64,000 bases of DNA from Tepidicaulis marinus (GTDB taxonomy: Bacteria; Pseudomonadota; Alphaproteobacteria; Parvibaculales; Parvibaculaceae): the NCBI RefSeq assembly GCF_000739695.1, contig NZ_BBIO01000010.1, positions 62,001-126,000 on the forward strand, written 5' to 3'. Below the pieces are notes generated by a model. The model worked only from the letters and a program-made list of their open reading frames with translations. It ran no database searches and had not been told where the DNA came from. The translations under genes were made by a program, and so were the position numbers. Positions 1-8,389 of this stretch are shown here, in pieces. Numbering within the stretch: position 1 is the first letter of the stretch; each line of letters opens with the position of its first letter.

Positions 1-344
1 AAATGAAAAACCACATGCTGGGCATAGATCGCAAGATCGAGCAGCAGAAGCGAGAGCGCAAAGATAAGGGGCTCCGGCAGCAGGTTTCCGGCGGCAGGCA
101 GATTGAAAAGCCCCCAGCCTTTCTCCTCCGCCAGAAGCGCGGCATCGACGGCAAGCAGCGGCAGCAAAAAGCGCAGCGCCAGCGAGTTAACGAGCGAGAT
201 GGAGAGGTTGCTCGCATCCCGCCGCCATTTCGGCAGGCTGGACGGGCGTTTCGGGATCAGCCATTCGAGCAACAGCATGGCGCCGAGGACGCCGAGGAAA
301 ACCCCCTGCCTTATGAGAATTTCATCCGTCAGCCAGCTTGCCAT
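1..344 (-). CDS. Sterol desaturase / fatty acid hydroxylase family protein (N-terminal part)
   Basis: Membrane di-iron hydroxylase or desaturase of the sterol desaturase superfamily; the gene runs off the left edge. From the ATG at 344 the minus strand reads 114 residues: hydrophobic stretches at about 12-31, 47-70 and 92-108, then DLAIYAQHVVFH at the edge. The HxxxH spacing at residues 110-114 matches the first histidine box of the family; the other boxes would lie outside the window. It is divergent from the next gene. An AT-rich patch (TATATATA) at about 401-410 is the likeliest promoter area. The substrate cannot be told from this part. The family call rests on topology plus a single histidine box, so it is good but not certain. 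Confidence 0.75.
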   Translation of the reverse strand, partial: MASWLTDEILIRQGVFLGVLGAMLLLEWLIPKRPSSLPKWRRDASNLSISLVNSLALRFLLPLLAVDAALLAEEKGWGLFNLPAAGNLLPEPLIFALSLLLLDLAIYAQHVVFH

Positions 345-481
345 TGCGTCCCTTCAGCCCCTTGGCGCACTCTTTACCGGTGCGCTGCCTTATCTTAAGG
401 ATATATATAGCGCAGATGAGACGGCAGGGGCGGGCTGACATGAACGTGATCCTGCCGGCCCTTTTTAAGGCGGATGAGGCG

Positions 482-1219
482 ATGGGGATAAACGCGGTTT
501 GGCTGGGCGCGCGCGGCGCGCGGGCATTTGTGCTGGCGGCGGTGTTTTTCCTTGCCGCTAGTGCGGGGCTCAGGGCGGAGGAGACGGACCTGGGCGCCGA
601 AGAAGGCGAGTTCGACACCGATTACATTTGCCGGACGCTGGATGAGACCCCGCCGGGCGAGCCGCTTTTTTGCTCCGCTTCCATCGGTCCCGGCGCGCCC
701 GACATCGAGGTCGCCCTTTTCTGGCAGCGCGAGGATTATTCGATCCTGATCGACCGGATCGAGATTGCGCGCCAGGGAGAGGTGGAGTCTTTCCAGACGA
801 TTGGCCCCATCGATTCCCGCGCCCTGCCGGATATGGAGACGAACGGCTTTGAAATGCTGGATATGAATTTCGATGGCTATCTCGATATGCGCATCATCGA
901 GTTTCTGCCCGCCGGTCCCAATATCCCCTATCTCCATTGGCTCTGGTCGCCGGAAAGCGGCAGGTTCGTTTCCGCCGGTTTTCTGAACGAGCTCGGCTAT
1001 ACGGAATTCGATGAGGAAGAACGCCTCGTCTTTGCGCCCTGGCGCTCCAGCGCCGCGGAAATGGGCGAGGACACTTATGTCTATGAGGCGGGCGAGCTGA
1101 AACAGACAGGCCGCATCATGCGCCGCTACACCGACGACGGTGCCTGCACGCAAACCTCTTATGAGGCGGTGGACGGCCAGCTCATCAAGACCGCAAGCGG
1201 CCCCTGCCCGGAAGAGTGA
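482..1219 (+). CDS. Secreted protein of unknown function, XAC2610/FG-GAP-like
   Basis: Exported 245-residue protein. From the ATG at 482 there is a clean signal peptide: a basic n-region, a hydrophobic core AFVLAAVFFLAASAGL and probable cleavage after LRA. An upstream in-frame ATG at 440 would give an unusually long n-region, so I prefer 482, which has GAGG about 5 bases upstream. The mature protein is acidic. Its middle holds MLDMNFDGYLDMRI, the D-N-DGY-D calcium-loop-like pattern seen in XAC2610-type and FG-GAP-like proteins. Near the C-terminus are two cysteines (DDGACTQ, ASGPCPE). No catalytic residues are recognised. It is a single gene between a divergent membrane enzyme and a convergent TerB gene. 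Function unknown. Confidence 0.7.
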   Translation: MGINAVWLGARGARAFVLAAVFFLAASAGLRAEETDLGAEEGEFDTDYICRTLDETPPGEPLFCSASIGPGAPDIEVALFWQREDYSILIDRIEIARQGEVESFQTIGPIDSRALPDMETNGFEMLDMNFDGYLDMRIIEFLPAGPNIPYLHWLWSPESGRFVSAGFLNELGYTEFDEEERLVFAPWRSSAAEMGEDTYVYEAGELKQTGRIMRRYTDDGACTQTSYEAVDGQLIKTASGPCPEE

Positions 1220-1246
1220 GCCGGACAGGCGCGTTGTCGCGGCAGC

Positions 1247-1660
1247 TTAAATCGTCGTGTGGCGCGCGCGGGCCCCGCGCTCGATAGCGGCAGCGGACAG
1301 CTTTTCGATGCCCAGCGTGTCGCGCAGCAATTGCAGAAGGCGAAGTTCTTCCTGCTGCACGGTCAGATCGGCCGCGGCAACCTCCACGGCGAGCGCATAG
1401 GCGGTTTCGTGCAGATGCTCGGGCAGCGCGTCGCGCACCAGGCCGAACACCGCTTCCAGCCCGCCATCTTCCTGCAGGATCTCGCCGCAATCTTCCGCGA
1501 TTTGCACAAGAAGGTCGGAGGAAAAATTGTCGAAAACCGGCAGCGTCGTCACGATCGTGCCGATCTTGCGCAGTTCCTTGTCGCTCATCGCGCTATCGAC
1601 GGCGGACATCGTGACCATCACATAGATGAGCGCGGTATGGGGGTTGATGGTTTGCGGCAT
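1247..1660 (-). CDS. TerB-like tellurite resistance family protein
   Basis: Small helical protein of 137 residues resembling the TerB domain. Pattern seen: ALIYVMVTMSAVDSAMSDKE near the start (a D-x-x-x-x-x-E acidic motif typical of TerB), then alternating amphipathic helices and LTVQQEELRLLQLLRDTLG near the end, which looks like the second acidic helix pair. The start is the ATG at 1660 (MPQTIN), which has GAGGTT about 10 bases upstream; a longer reading to 1753 adds a low-complexity basic extension and is rejected. Solitary TerB-like proteins of this size are common in alphaproteobacteria and need not have anything to do with tellurite. It ends 27 bases from the convergent secreted-protein gene. 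Confidence 0.75.
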   Translation of the reverse strand: MPQTINPHTALIYVMVTMSAVDSAMSDKELRKIGTIVTTLPVFDNFSSDLLVQIAEDCGEILQEDGGLEAVFGLVRDALPEHLHETAYALAVEVAAADLTVQQEELRLLQLLRDTLGIEKLSAAAIERGARARHTTI

Positions 1661-1774
1661 GAAACTGAACCTCGTTACCTTGTGTTGTCCCGCCGGCAGG
1701 GAAGCCGGGGCGGAAGGGCGCCCGACAGTAGGATTGCTCGGCCTTAATCGCAAGGGCGGATAAGAGCCGGAAAT

Positions 1775-4669
1775 TCAAAGAAAATCGCGCACTTTTTCAA
1801 GCGTTTCGGCAAGTCCCAGCCGCTCGATGGGCACTTCAGGGGGAAAAGCGGTGGTCAGCCGTGTCGGCAGGCCGGGATCGAGCAGAATGAAAACCCCTTT
1901 ATCCCCCGCCGAGCGGATCAGCCGCCCGAAGGCCTGTTTGAGCCGCAGGCGCACGATCATCTCGTCATATTTGCGCCCGCCAAAGGCCTCCCGCCGCGCC
2001 CGGTGCAGAATATCGGGCCGGGGCCAGGGCGTGCGGTCGAAAACGATCATGCGCAAGGAACGACCGGGCACATCCACCCCGTCGCGCACCGCATCGGTGC
2101 CCAGCAGACAGGCTTTTTCCTCGGCACGGAAAATGTCGACCAGCGTACCGGTGTCCATCGCATCGATATGCTGGGCGTATAGCGGCAGGCCCGCTTCTTC
2201 CAAAGGCTCGCTGAGGCGCTGGTAGACGCCCTGCAGGCGGTTGATCGCGGTAAAAAGGCCGAGCGCGCCGCCGCCCGACGCCAGAAAAAGCTCGCGGTAG
2301 GCAGCGGCCACATGATCGGCATTTTTCTTATCCACATCGCGCACGATGAATATACGCGCCTGCTCGGCATAATCGAAAGGTGAGGCGAAATAGGCGCGGG
2401 CCGAGGCGGAGGGAAGATGCGCCGCGCCCGTGCGGATTTCCGCCTGCGCCCAGCTTGGAGCAAAACCATCATCGGGCGTCTCTTCCTCGCGTTCATCGCG
2501 CAGTGTGGCGGAGGTGATGAGCACGCCCGGCGCGGGCGCGAGCACGGTTTCAGCCAAAGGCTCGGTCGGGTCGATCCAGTGCCGGTGCATGCCGACATCG
2601 ACATCATTGCCGCCCTGCCGCTCGATGGCGAACCAGTCCGTAAAGCGTGGCGCTTCCGGGTTGGGATCACCTGCCGCCTCGTCGATATCGAGGCCGGCCA
2701 GCGCCTTGAGCATGTGCCGCCATCCGGCAATGGCCGTGCCCGCGCGCCGGTCGAGGCCGCGAATGGCGGCATCGAAACGGATGCGGGTCGCGGTCTCAAG
2801 GCTGGAGGCTTCTTCATCGAGTGTGCGGCGCAGAATATCGGCAAGTGCCCGCATCGCCCGCTCAAGCCGGGAAAGGGCGGCATCGAGTTTCGGCGCTTCT
2901 TCCGAAACGCCTTCCGAGACGGGCAGCACATCGCACTCGACCGAATAAAACCCGCCTTCATCCCGCCCCCTTGCGCGCACTTGGGCGTGGACGGCGGCAA
3001 GGAACCTTTCGGCTGGCCCATGCGGCTGGCCCTGATTGAGGCGGCTCTGCCAGCCGGGCCCCGGCAGTGCCTGGGCGGCATCGAGCACCGCTTGCAGCGC
3101 TTCTTCGCCTTCCGGCGTACCGGCCACCAAATCGCCGATCCGCCCGCTCAGGCCCCGCGCACGGCCTCTGCGGCCCGCCTCCGGCCCGCGCAGCCAGCGG
3201 CGCAGATCGGAGCCTTCGAAGCCCGACAGATGACCGGAAAAGGCCGCGTCCGCCGCATCGAAAAGATGATGGCCTTCATCGAAGATGAGCCGGGGCGGCA
3301 GTAACTTGTGATCGGGCAGCTCGTCTTCGGCGCCTGCGGCGTGCTCGGCGGGGGCGGTGTCATCGCCGTTTTGATGAAAGGCGAAGTCGAGGGCGGCCCG
3401 GTGCAGCACGAGCGCGTGATTGGCGATCACGATGTCTGCATGACGCGCTTTGCGCAGCGCTTTTTCGATGAAGCATTTCTTGTAGTGGGGGCAGGAAGAA
3501 TAAACGCATTCCCCGCGCCGGTCCGTCATTTCCGCGGCAAGGCGCGGGCGCCCGAGCGCGGCGGGAAGCCAGGCGGGAAAATCCCCGCCCACCATGTCCC
3601 CGTCGCGGCTGTAAAGCGCCCAGCGGGCAATGAGCGCGGTGGCGATGAAGTCCGTTCCGGCAGGCACCCGGTTCGTTGCTTCTTCCAGATTGAGCAGACA
3701 AAGATAGTTCTCCCGGCCCTTGCGGATGACGACTTTTTCCTGCCGCTCGGCAGGGTCCGGGAAAAGCCGTCTTGTTTCCTGGTCGATCTGGCGCTGCAGG
3801 TTTTTGGTGAAGGTGGAAATCCAGACGGGGCCTTTATTCGTCTGCGCCCAAAGGCTCGCCGGGGCAAGATAACCGAGCGTTTTGCCGATGCCTGTGCCCG
3901 CTTCGGCAAGCAAAAGCGAGGGCATGCCGGGCGCAGGTTTAGGGGCGAAGGCGTGCGTGGCGCGGGCCGCATAATCGGACTGGGACAGGCGCGCCTCGGC
4001 GCCGGGACCGGTAAGCTCGGCCAGCCTTTGGCGTGCCGCTTCCGGCGGTACGGGGTCCTGGGAGGGCGGGGGCGGGGGCGCGCGTTCTTCCCATTCTTCC
4101 AGCTTGCGCCAGATGCGCAGGCCGTTTTCCCCGCTCAGCGCGCGCCGTCCCTCGGGCGGTTCGCCAAGCGCTGCCAGCACCGCCTCGCCCCAGCTCCAAC
4201 CGGCTTTGGCAAGGGCATTCGCCAGCGCGCGCGCTTCTTCTTTATCCGGGTAAGCCGGGCTTGTGAGCTCACCAAGCAGCGCCTCGGCGGCCTCGAAAAG
4301 AAACAGCGCTTCGGCCTCCGCTTCTCCCGGCACCGGCAGGCCAAGCGCCCGGGCAAGCCCTTGCGGTGTGGGCAAGGTGAAACGGGCGGGCCGCACGAAG
4401 GCAAAAAGATCGAGAATGTCGAATGTGCCCGGATGAGGCTGCGCGCGGCTCCGGGGGCCGGTCAGGCGGCGCAGCGTGAAGCCCCGGTGACAGAGAAGCA
4501 GCGGCGCGCTGGCAAGCTTTTCGCCTGCCTCGCGCGCGGAAAGCTCGTCCACCTCCCCATCCGTGCTAACCAGCACCGCGCCGCGTGCTTTCAGCCCCAG
4601 CGCCTTCGTGTCGGGCAACAGGATGGAAGCGCCGTTTGGCGGCGAATCGAACGGGGGAGCAGCAGACAT
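1775..4669 (-). CDS. ATP-dependent DNA helicase, DinG/XPD (Rad3) type with Fe-S cluster
   Basis: Superfamily 2 5'-3' DNA helicase of 964 residues. Walker A (AEAGTGIGKT) lies at 255-264 and the DEGH Walker B box at 464-467. Motif VI (QAFGRLIRS) is near the C-terminus, with RDGVDVPG upstream of it. Four cysteines between motifs I and II (C324, C388, C393, C399) have the spacing of the XPD/DinG 4Fe-4S cluster. The first 240 residues carry no helicase motif; FDILDLFAFVRPARF and LARALGLP inside them resemble the middle of a DnaQ-type exonuclease domain, but no DEDD acidic residues are visible, so it may be an exonuclease remnant. Likely role is unwinding of R-loops or forked DNA during repair. Its start is 72 bases from the stop of the upstream kinase gene. 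Confidence 0.93.
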   Translation of the reverse strand: MSAAPPFDSPPNGASILLPDTKALGLKARGAVLVSTDGEVDELSAREAGEKLASAPLLLCHRGFTLRRLTGPRSRAQPHPGTFDILDLFAFVRPARFTLPTPQGLARALGLPVPGEAEAEALFLFEAAEALLGELTSPAYPDKEEARALANALAKAGWSWGEAVLAALGEPPEGRRALSGENGLRIWRKLEEWEERAPPPPPSQDPVPPEAARQRLAELTGPGAEARLSQSDYAARATHAFAPKPAPGMPSLLLAEAGTGIGKTLGYLAPASLWAQTNKGPVWISTFTKNLQRQIDQETRRLFPDPAERQEKVVIRKGRENYLCLLNLEEATNRVPAGTDFIATALIARWALYSRDGDMVGGDFPAWLPAALGRPRLAAEMTDRRGECVYSSCPHYKKCFIEKALRKARHADIVIANHALVLHRAALDFAFHQNGDDTAPAEHAAGAEDELPDHKLLPPRLIFDEGHHLFDAADAAFSGHLSGFEGSDLRRWLRGPEAGRRGRARGLSGRIGDLVAGTPEGEEALQAVLDAAQALPGPGWQSRLNQGQPHGPAERFLAAVHAQVRARGRDEGGFYSVECDVLPVSEGVSEEAPKLDAALSRLERAMRALADILRRTLDEEASSLETATRIRFDAAIRGLDRRAGTAIAGWRHMLKALAGLDIDEAAGDPNPEAPRFTDWFAIERQGGNDVDVGMHRHWIDPTEPLAETVLAPAPGVLITSATLRDEREEETPDDGFAPSWAQAEIRTGAAHLPSASARAYFASPFDYAEQARIFIVRDVDKKNADHVAAAYRELFLASGGGALGLFTAINRLQGVYQRLSEPLEEAGLPLYAQHIDAMDTGTLVDIFRAEEKACLLGTDAVRDGVDVPGRSLRMIVFDRTPWPRPDILHRARREAFGGRKYDEMIVRLRLKQAFGRLIRSAGDKGVFILLDPGLPTRLTTAFPPEVPIERLGLAETLEKVRDFL

Positions 4670-4741
4670 GGCCGCCAGTATAGGCGGCGCCGGAGCTTAA
4701 GAAAGCGGTTCCCTGAAGGAGGGCGTTTCAGGCGATGTCGC

Positions 4742-6514
4742 TCAAGCGCTTAGGCGCGGGTAGATTTGCCTCAAGGTGGTCTCGGCGTTTTTCAGCCGGT
4801 TTTCAAGGCCGGGAATATGCGCCTTTGCCCCTTCCGTGCCGGGCGGGGAGAGGCTGAGCTGGCGGGCCGCCTCGCTGAGATATGTAAAGCCGAGCACGTT
4901 GGACGTATCGGCAAGGCGCCGTGCCGCCGCCGTCAGCAAGGCGCGGTCGTTCTGGTTGGCCGCATCCGACAATACATCCCAATGGCCGCGCAACTCATCG
5001 AGCGCGCGCTGAAGATGGGCGATAAACGCATCCGAGCCCATGCGGTCTTCGAGCATGTAAAGGCGGGCGAGATCGACCAAGTGGGTTCCCTCCGCCTCCA
5101 TATCGCTTTCTTGCTGCAGTCTCAGGCCGGGATGTTTGGGCACGGCGAACCAGATCGTGGCGCCGAAACCGGGCGCGGAATCGACACCGATGCGTCCGCC
5201 CATCAGCCCGATCAGCCTTTGGGCGATGTTCAGGCCCAGCACTTCCTCGCTGTAAAGGGAATGGGCGAGGGGAAGCGGGATCTCGTCGGTAAAGATGTCG
5301 AGTGACTGGGTGCTGCCTTCAAACGACGTGGAGGTCACGGAAAAGCGCACCGCCTCGCATGAATAGGCGTTGGACGAGGCAGCTTGCAGCACGAGGCCGC
5401 CCTTCTCCGTGCCGGTGAGAAGATAGGTGGCGATATTGGTCAGGATCTGCTGCAGACGGGCCGGATCGCCTACCATTTCACGGGGCACTTCGTTGCCCCA
5501 ATCCACTTCCAGCGACAAGCCGGGGCGCAGTTTCGTGTGGCGCAGCAAACGGGCGACCTGCTCGATCTGGTCTTTGGGCGCAAAGACCTGGGTATCGAGC
5601 TTCAAGGTCCGGCTTTCCATCGCCGTCAGGTCGGCGGCATCGGCTAGCATCCGGCCGATCAGGTGCGATGTTTCCTGAATGGTGCGTACCTGTTCGTCAT
5701 CGGCGTTATCTTTTGCAAGCTGTGCGGCGGCATCGGTCAGGCCGGCCAGCGGGGCGCGGATACCTTGCGAGATCATGGCAAGCAGGTCGCGCCGCGTGCG
5801 CTCGGACATGCGCAGCAATTCATGCGCTTTTTCCGCATCGCGGCGTTTTTGTTCGGCGGCGGTATGCGCCCGCTCCAGCCGTTCCACAAGGCCGGTATTT
5901 TCAAAGCGCAAGCGGATGCTTTCACTGTTCGAACGGTGAAGCTGCTTGATCCAGCCGGTCAGCGCGGCGGCGGTCAGAAAGGCAAGCCCGACAAGCAAAA
6001 GCCCCTGCGGGCCGCCGAACAGGGCAAGGCAGGCCAGCGTCGGCAAGCCGATCGTTGCCATATAGATGTACATGGCTGTCGGGTAGGAAAGACGCATGAT
6101 CACGCTGGAAAGGCACAGCATGGCGGCGATCAGCGTGAAAAGCGCCTGATATTCGAAAGGCACCAGAGGCAGCCAGCAAACGGCGCCGATGGCCCAGGTA
6201 GCGCCCGACCAGATGCAGTTCAGCGCATAGGCCCGCGCCCATTTATCGGCCCGTTCCGCGCGCTTCGGGTCGGCATAAAAGCCGCGGCGCAGATGGTTGA
6301 ACATGGTCTGCGCGCCGGCCTGATTGGCCAGCATGAGGGCAATCGGCCAGGCAGGGGCGATGGTGGCGAAAATCGCGCCGACGGCCAGAATACCGATGAA
6401 CATGGTAGCGGAACCGGGGCGGCCCAGATCGAAAAGCAGCCGGATTTGTTCGGCCAGCACACGCTGGTCGATCTGCCGCTTCGAGATGGCCTCGGCCTCT
6501 TCTACGTTAAGCAT
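4742..6514 (-). CDS. Membrane histidine-kinase-like protein with degenerate catalytic sites and degenerate HPt domain
   Basis: Multi-domain protein of 590 residues from the ATG at 6514 (a start at 6589 would add 25 polar residues; neither has a strong ribosome site). The N-terminal half has about six hydrophobic segments (roughly 36-66, 100-118, 124-140, 148-166, 168-188), then a coiled coil at 200-240. A HisKA-like helix follows, with SQGIRAPL at 249-256 where active kinases have SHEIRTPL: the phospho-acceptor His is Gln250. In the HATPase domain the second N-box Asn is Tyr364 and the G1 Asp is missing (VTSTSFEG at about 393-400), while the G2-like PGFGAT at 448-453 is kept. The C-terminal helical domain resembles HPt, but its His is Arg532 (ARRLADTSNVLGF). 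So it is probably a non-phosphorylating regulator or scaffold. Confidence 0.85.
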   Translation of the reverse strand: MLNVEEAEAISKRQIDQRVLAEQIRLLFDLGRPGSATMFIGILAVGAIFATIAPAWPIALMLANQAGAQTMFNHLRRGFYADPKRAERADKWARAYALNCIWSGATWAIGAVCWLPLVPFEYQALFTLIAAMLCLSSVIMRLSYPTAMYIYMATIGLPTLACLALFGGPQGLLLVGLAFLTAAALTGWIKQLHRSNSESIRLRFENTGLVERLERAHTAAEQKRRDAEKAHELLRMSERTRRDLLAMISQGIRAPLAGLTDAAAQLAKDNADDEQVRTIQETSHLIGRMLADAADLTAMESRTLKLDTQVFAPKDQIEQVARLLRHTKLRPGLSLEVDWGNEVPREMVGDPARLQQILTNIATYLLTGTEKGGLVLQAASSNAYSCEAVRFSVTSTSFEGSTQSLDIFTDEIPLPLAHSLYSEEVLGLNIAQRLIGLMGGRIGVDSAPGFGATIWFAVPKHPGLRLQQESDMEAEGTHLVDLARLYMLEDRMGSDAFIAHLQRALDELRGHWDVLSDAANQNDRALLTAAARRLADTSNVLGFTYLSEAARQLSLSPPGTEGAKAHIPGLENRLKNAETTLRQIYPRLSA

Positions 6515-6609
6515 GCTGTAACGCCCCAAATTCCCGCCCGTGCGCGCTTCCTGCCCGCATCGTGATTGACGGAATACGTGGGAAATCATAGGGTCCGGCG
6601 CTTTCGAAA

Positions 6610-6642
6610 CCTTTAAGAAAACTCGCCCGTTTTCCTAAAAGG
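6610..6642. repeat. Imperfect inverted repeat upstream of lysK
   Basis: Arms CCTTTAAGAAAAC (6610-6622) and GTTTTCCTAAAAGG (6629-6642) can pair with small mismatches around a 6-base loop. It lies between the divergent kinase-like gene and lysK, about 25 bases before the lysK start. It could be an operator, a leader hairpin or a bidirectional element. I do not see a T-box or a known riboswitch here. Confidence 0.4.
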
Positions 6643-6666
6643 CGAAACGATCCACAGGAGATCACC

Positions 6667-8265
6667 ATGACGAGTGAGGCGTTGCGCGAGATTGCGCAGG
6701 ACAGCAAGGCCTGGCCCTTTGAGGAAGCCCGTAAGCTATTGAAACGCCTTGAAAAGTCGAAAGTTTCGAAGGACGAAGTGCTGTTCGAGACGGGCTATGG
6801 CCCCTCCGGCCTGCCGCATATCGGCACGTTCGGGGAAGTTGCCCGCACGACCATGGTGCGCCATGCCTTCGAAACGCTGGCGCCGGGGGTGAAAACGCGT
6901 CTTCTGTGCTTCTCCGACGATATGGACGGCATGCGCAAGATCCCGGACACGGTGCCGGACCCGGCCCGGCTGATGCCGCATCTGCAAAAGCCGCTTTCGG
7001 AAGTGCCGAACCCGTTCGGCGGCGATTTCGACAGTTTCGCTGCGCATAACAATGCGATGCTCTGCCGGTTCCTCGATGCCTATGGCTTCGAGTATGAATT
7101 CGCCAGCGCCACCGAGTATTATAAGGCCGGCCGCTTCGACGAAAAGCTGCGCGAGGCGGTGGAGCGCTATGACGACATCATGAAAGTGATGCTGCCGACG
7201 CTGGGTGCCGAGCGTCAGGCAACCTATTCGCCCTTCCTGCCCATTTCGCCGAAGACGGGCCGGGTGCTTTATGTGCCCATGAAGCATGTCGATCCGAAGG
7301 AAGGCACGATCACTTTCGACGATGAGGACGGCGAGGAGATTACGCTGCCGGTGACGGGCGGGCGCGTGAAGCTGCAATGGAAACCGGATTTCGGTATGCG
7401 CTGGGCAGCGCTCGGTGTCGATTTTGAAATGTTCGGCAAGGACCATCAGTCCAACGCGCCGATCTATGACAATATCTGCCGCATTCTCGGCGCGCCGGCG
7501 CCCGAGCATTACGTTTACGAGCTTTTCCTCGACGAGAACGGGCAGAAGATTTCAAAGTCGAAAGGCAATGGCATTTCGATCGACGATTGGCTGGCCTATG
7601 CGACGACGGAAAGCCTGTCGCTTTTCATGTATCAAAAGCCCCGCGTCGCAAAGCGGCTCTATTTCGATGTCATTCCGAAAAACGTCGATGAATATATCAG
7701 CTTCCTGAGCGCCTATCCGGATCAGGACGACAAGCAGAAGCTGAACAATCCCGTCTGGCATATTCACTCCGGCAACCCGCCGAAGGTCGATGTGCCAGTC
7801 AGCTTTGCGCTGCTGCTCAATCTCGTCAGCGCCAGTCATTCCGAAGACCCGGCGGCGCTTTGGGGCTTCATCCGCAACTATGCGCCGGGCGCCAGCCCGC
7901 AGACCCATCCGGATCTCGACCGGCTGGTCGGCTACGCGATCAATTATTTCCATGATTTCGTCAAGCCGAACAAAAAGTACCGCGCGCCGGATGAAACGGA
8001 AAGAAAGGCCCTTGCCGATCTGGCGGGCCGGCTCAAAGAGATCGATCCGAAACTGCCTGCCGAGGAAATCCAGAACATCGTCTATGCGGTGGGCAAGGAA
8101 AACGGGTTTGAAAATCTGCGCGACTGGTTCAAGGCGCTTTATGAAGTGCTGCTCGGCGAAAGCCAGGGCCCGCGTTTCGGCTCTTTCGTTGCGCTTTACG
8201 GGGTAGAGGCGACGGTTGCACTGATCGAGCAGGCACTGGCCGGCGAAGACCTCTCTGCAGGGTAA
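6667..8265 (+). CDS. lysK: Lysyl-tRNA synthetase, class I
   Basis: Charges tRNA-Lys with lysine in the cytoplasm. At 532 residues it has the usual length of class I LysRS, the archaeal-type enzyme that most alphaproteobacteria use instead of class II. The HIGH-type signature is HIGT at 51-54 within [12 protein letters not shown], and the KMSKS loop is KISKS at 294-298. An ideal ribosome site (CAGGAG) sits 7 bases before the ATG. The gene is monocistronic: a strong hairpin terminator begins 18 bases after the stop. No second lysyl-tRNA synthetase is visible in the window. Confidence 0.97.
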   Translation: MTSEALREIAQDSKAWPFEEARKLLKRLEKSKVSKDEVLFETGYGPSGLPHIGTFGEVARTTMVRHAFETLAPGVKTRLLCFSDDMDGMRKIPDTVPDPARLMPHLQKPLSEVPNPFGGDFDSFAAHNNAMLCRFLDAYGFEYEFASATEYYKAGRFDEKLREAVERYDDIMKVMLPTLGAERQATYSPFLPISPKTGRVLYVPMKHVDPKEGTITFDDEDGEEITLPVTGGRVKLQWKPDFGMRWAALGVDFEMFGKDHQSNAPIYDNICRILGAPAPEHYVYELFLDENGQKISKSKGNGISIDDWLAYATTESLSLFMYQKPRVAKRLYFDVIPKNVDEYISFLSAYPDQDDKQKLNNPVWHIHSGNPPKVDVPVSFALLLNLVSASHSEDPAALWGFIRNYAPGASPQTHPDLDRLVGYAINYFHDFVKPNKKYRAPDETERKALADLAGRLKEIDPKLPAEEIQNIVYAVGKENGFENLRDWFKALYEVLLGESQGPRFGSFVALYGVEATVALIEQALAGEDLSAG

Positions 8266-8282
8266 AACTGCCGGCAGGTGAG

Positions 8283-8314
8283 AAAAAAGCGGGAAGCTTT
8301 CTTCCCGCTTTTTT
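8283..8314 (+). terminator. Rho-independent terminator after lysK
   Basis: Perfect stem GCGGGAAG / CTTCCCGC (8289-8296 with 8301-8308), extended by an A-run pairing with the T-run, loop CTTT, followed by TTTTTT. The flanking A and T runs mean it could work on both strands. Confidence 0.92.
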
Positions 8315-8389
8315 GTTGCCCGCTTTTCCTTCTCTCGCCCGGTTCCGTTTATCCCGCATTTCGGTCATGCTCTGCGGGTGAAACATGCG

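Noticed and set aside
3308-4753. A 481-residue plus-strand reading frame over the helicase gene
   Set aside because: Arginine- and glycine-rich with no recognisable domain; the minus-strand helicase has all its motifs.
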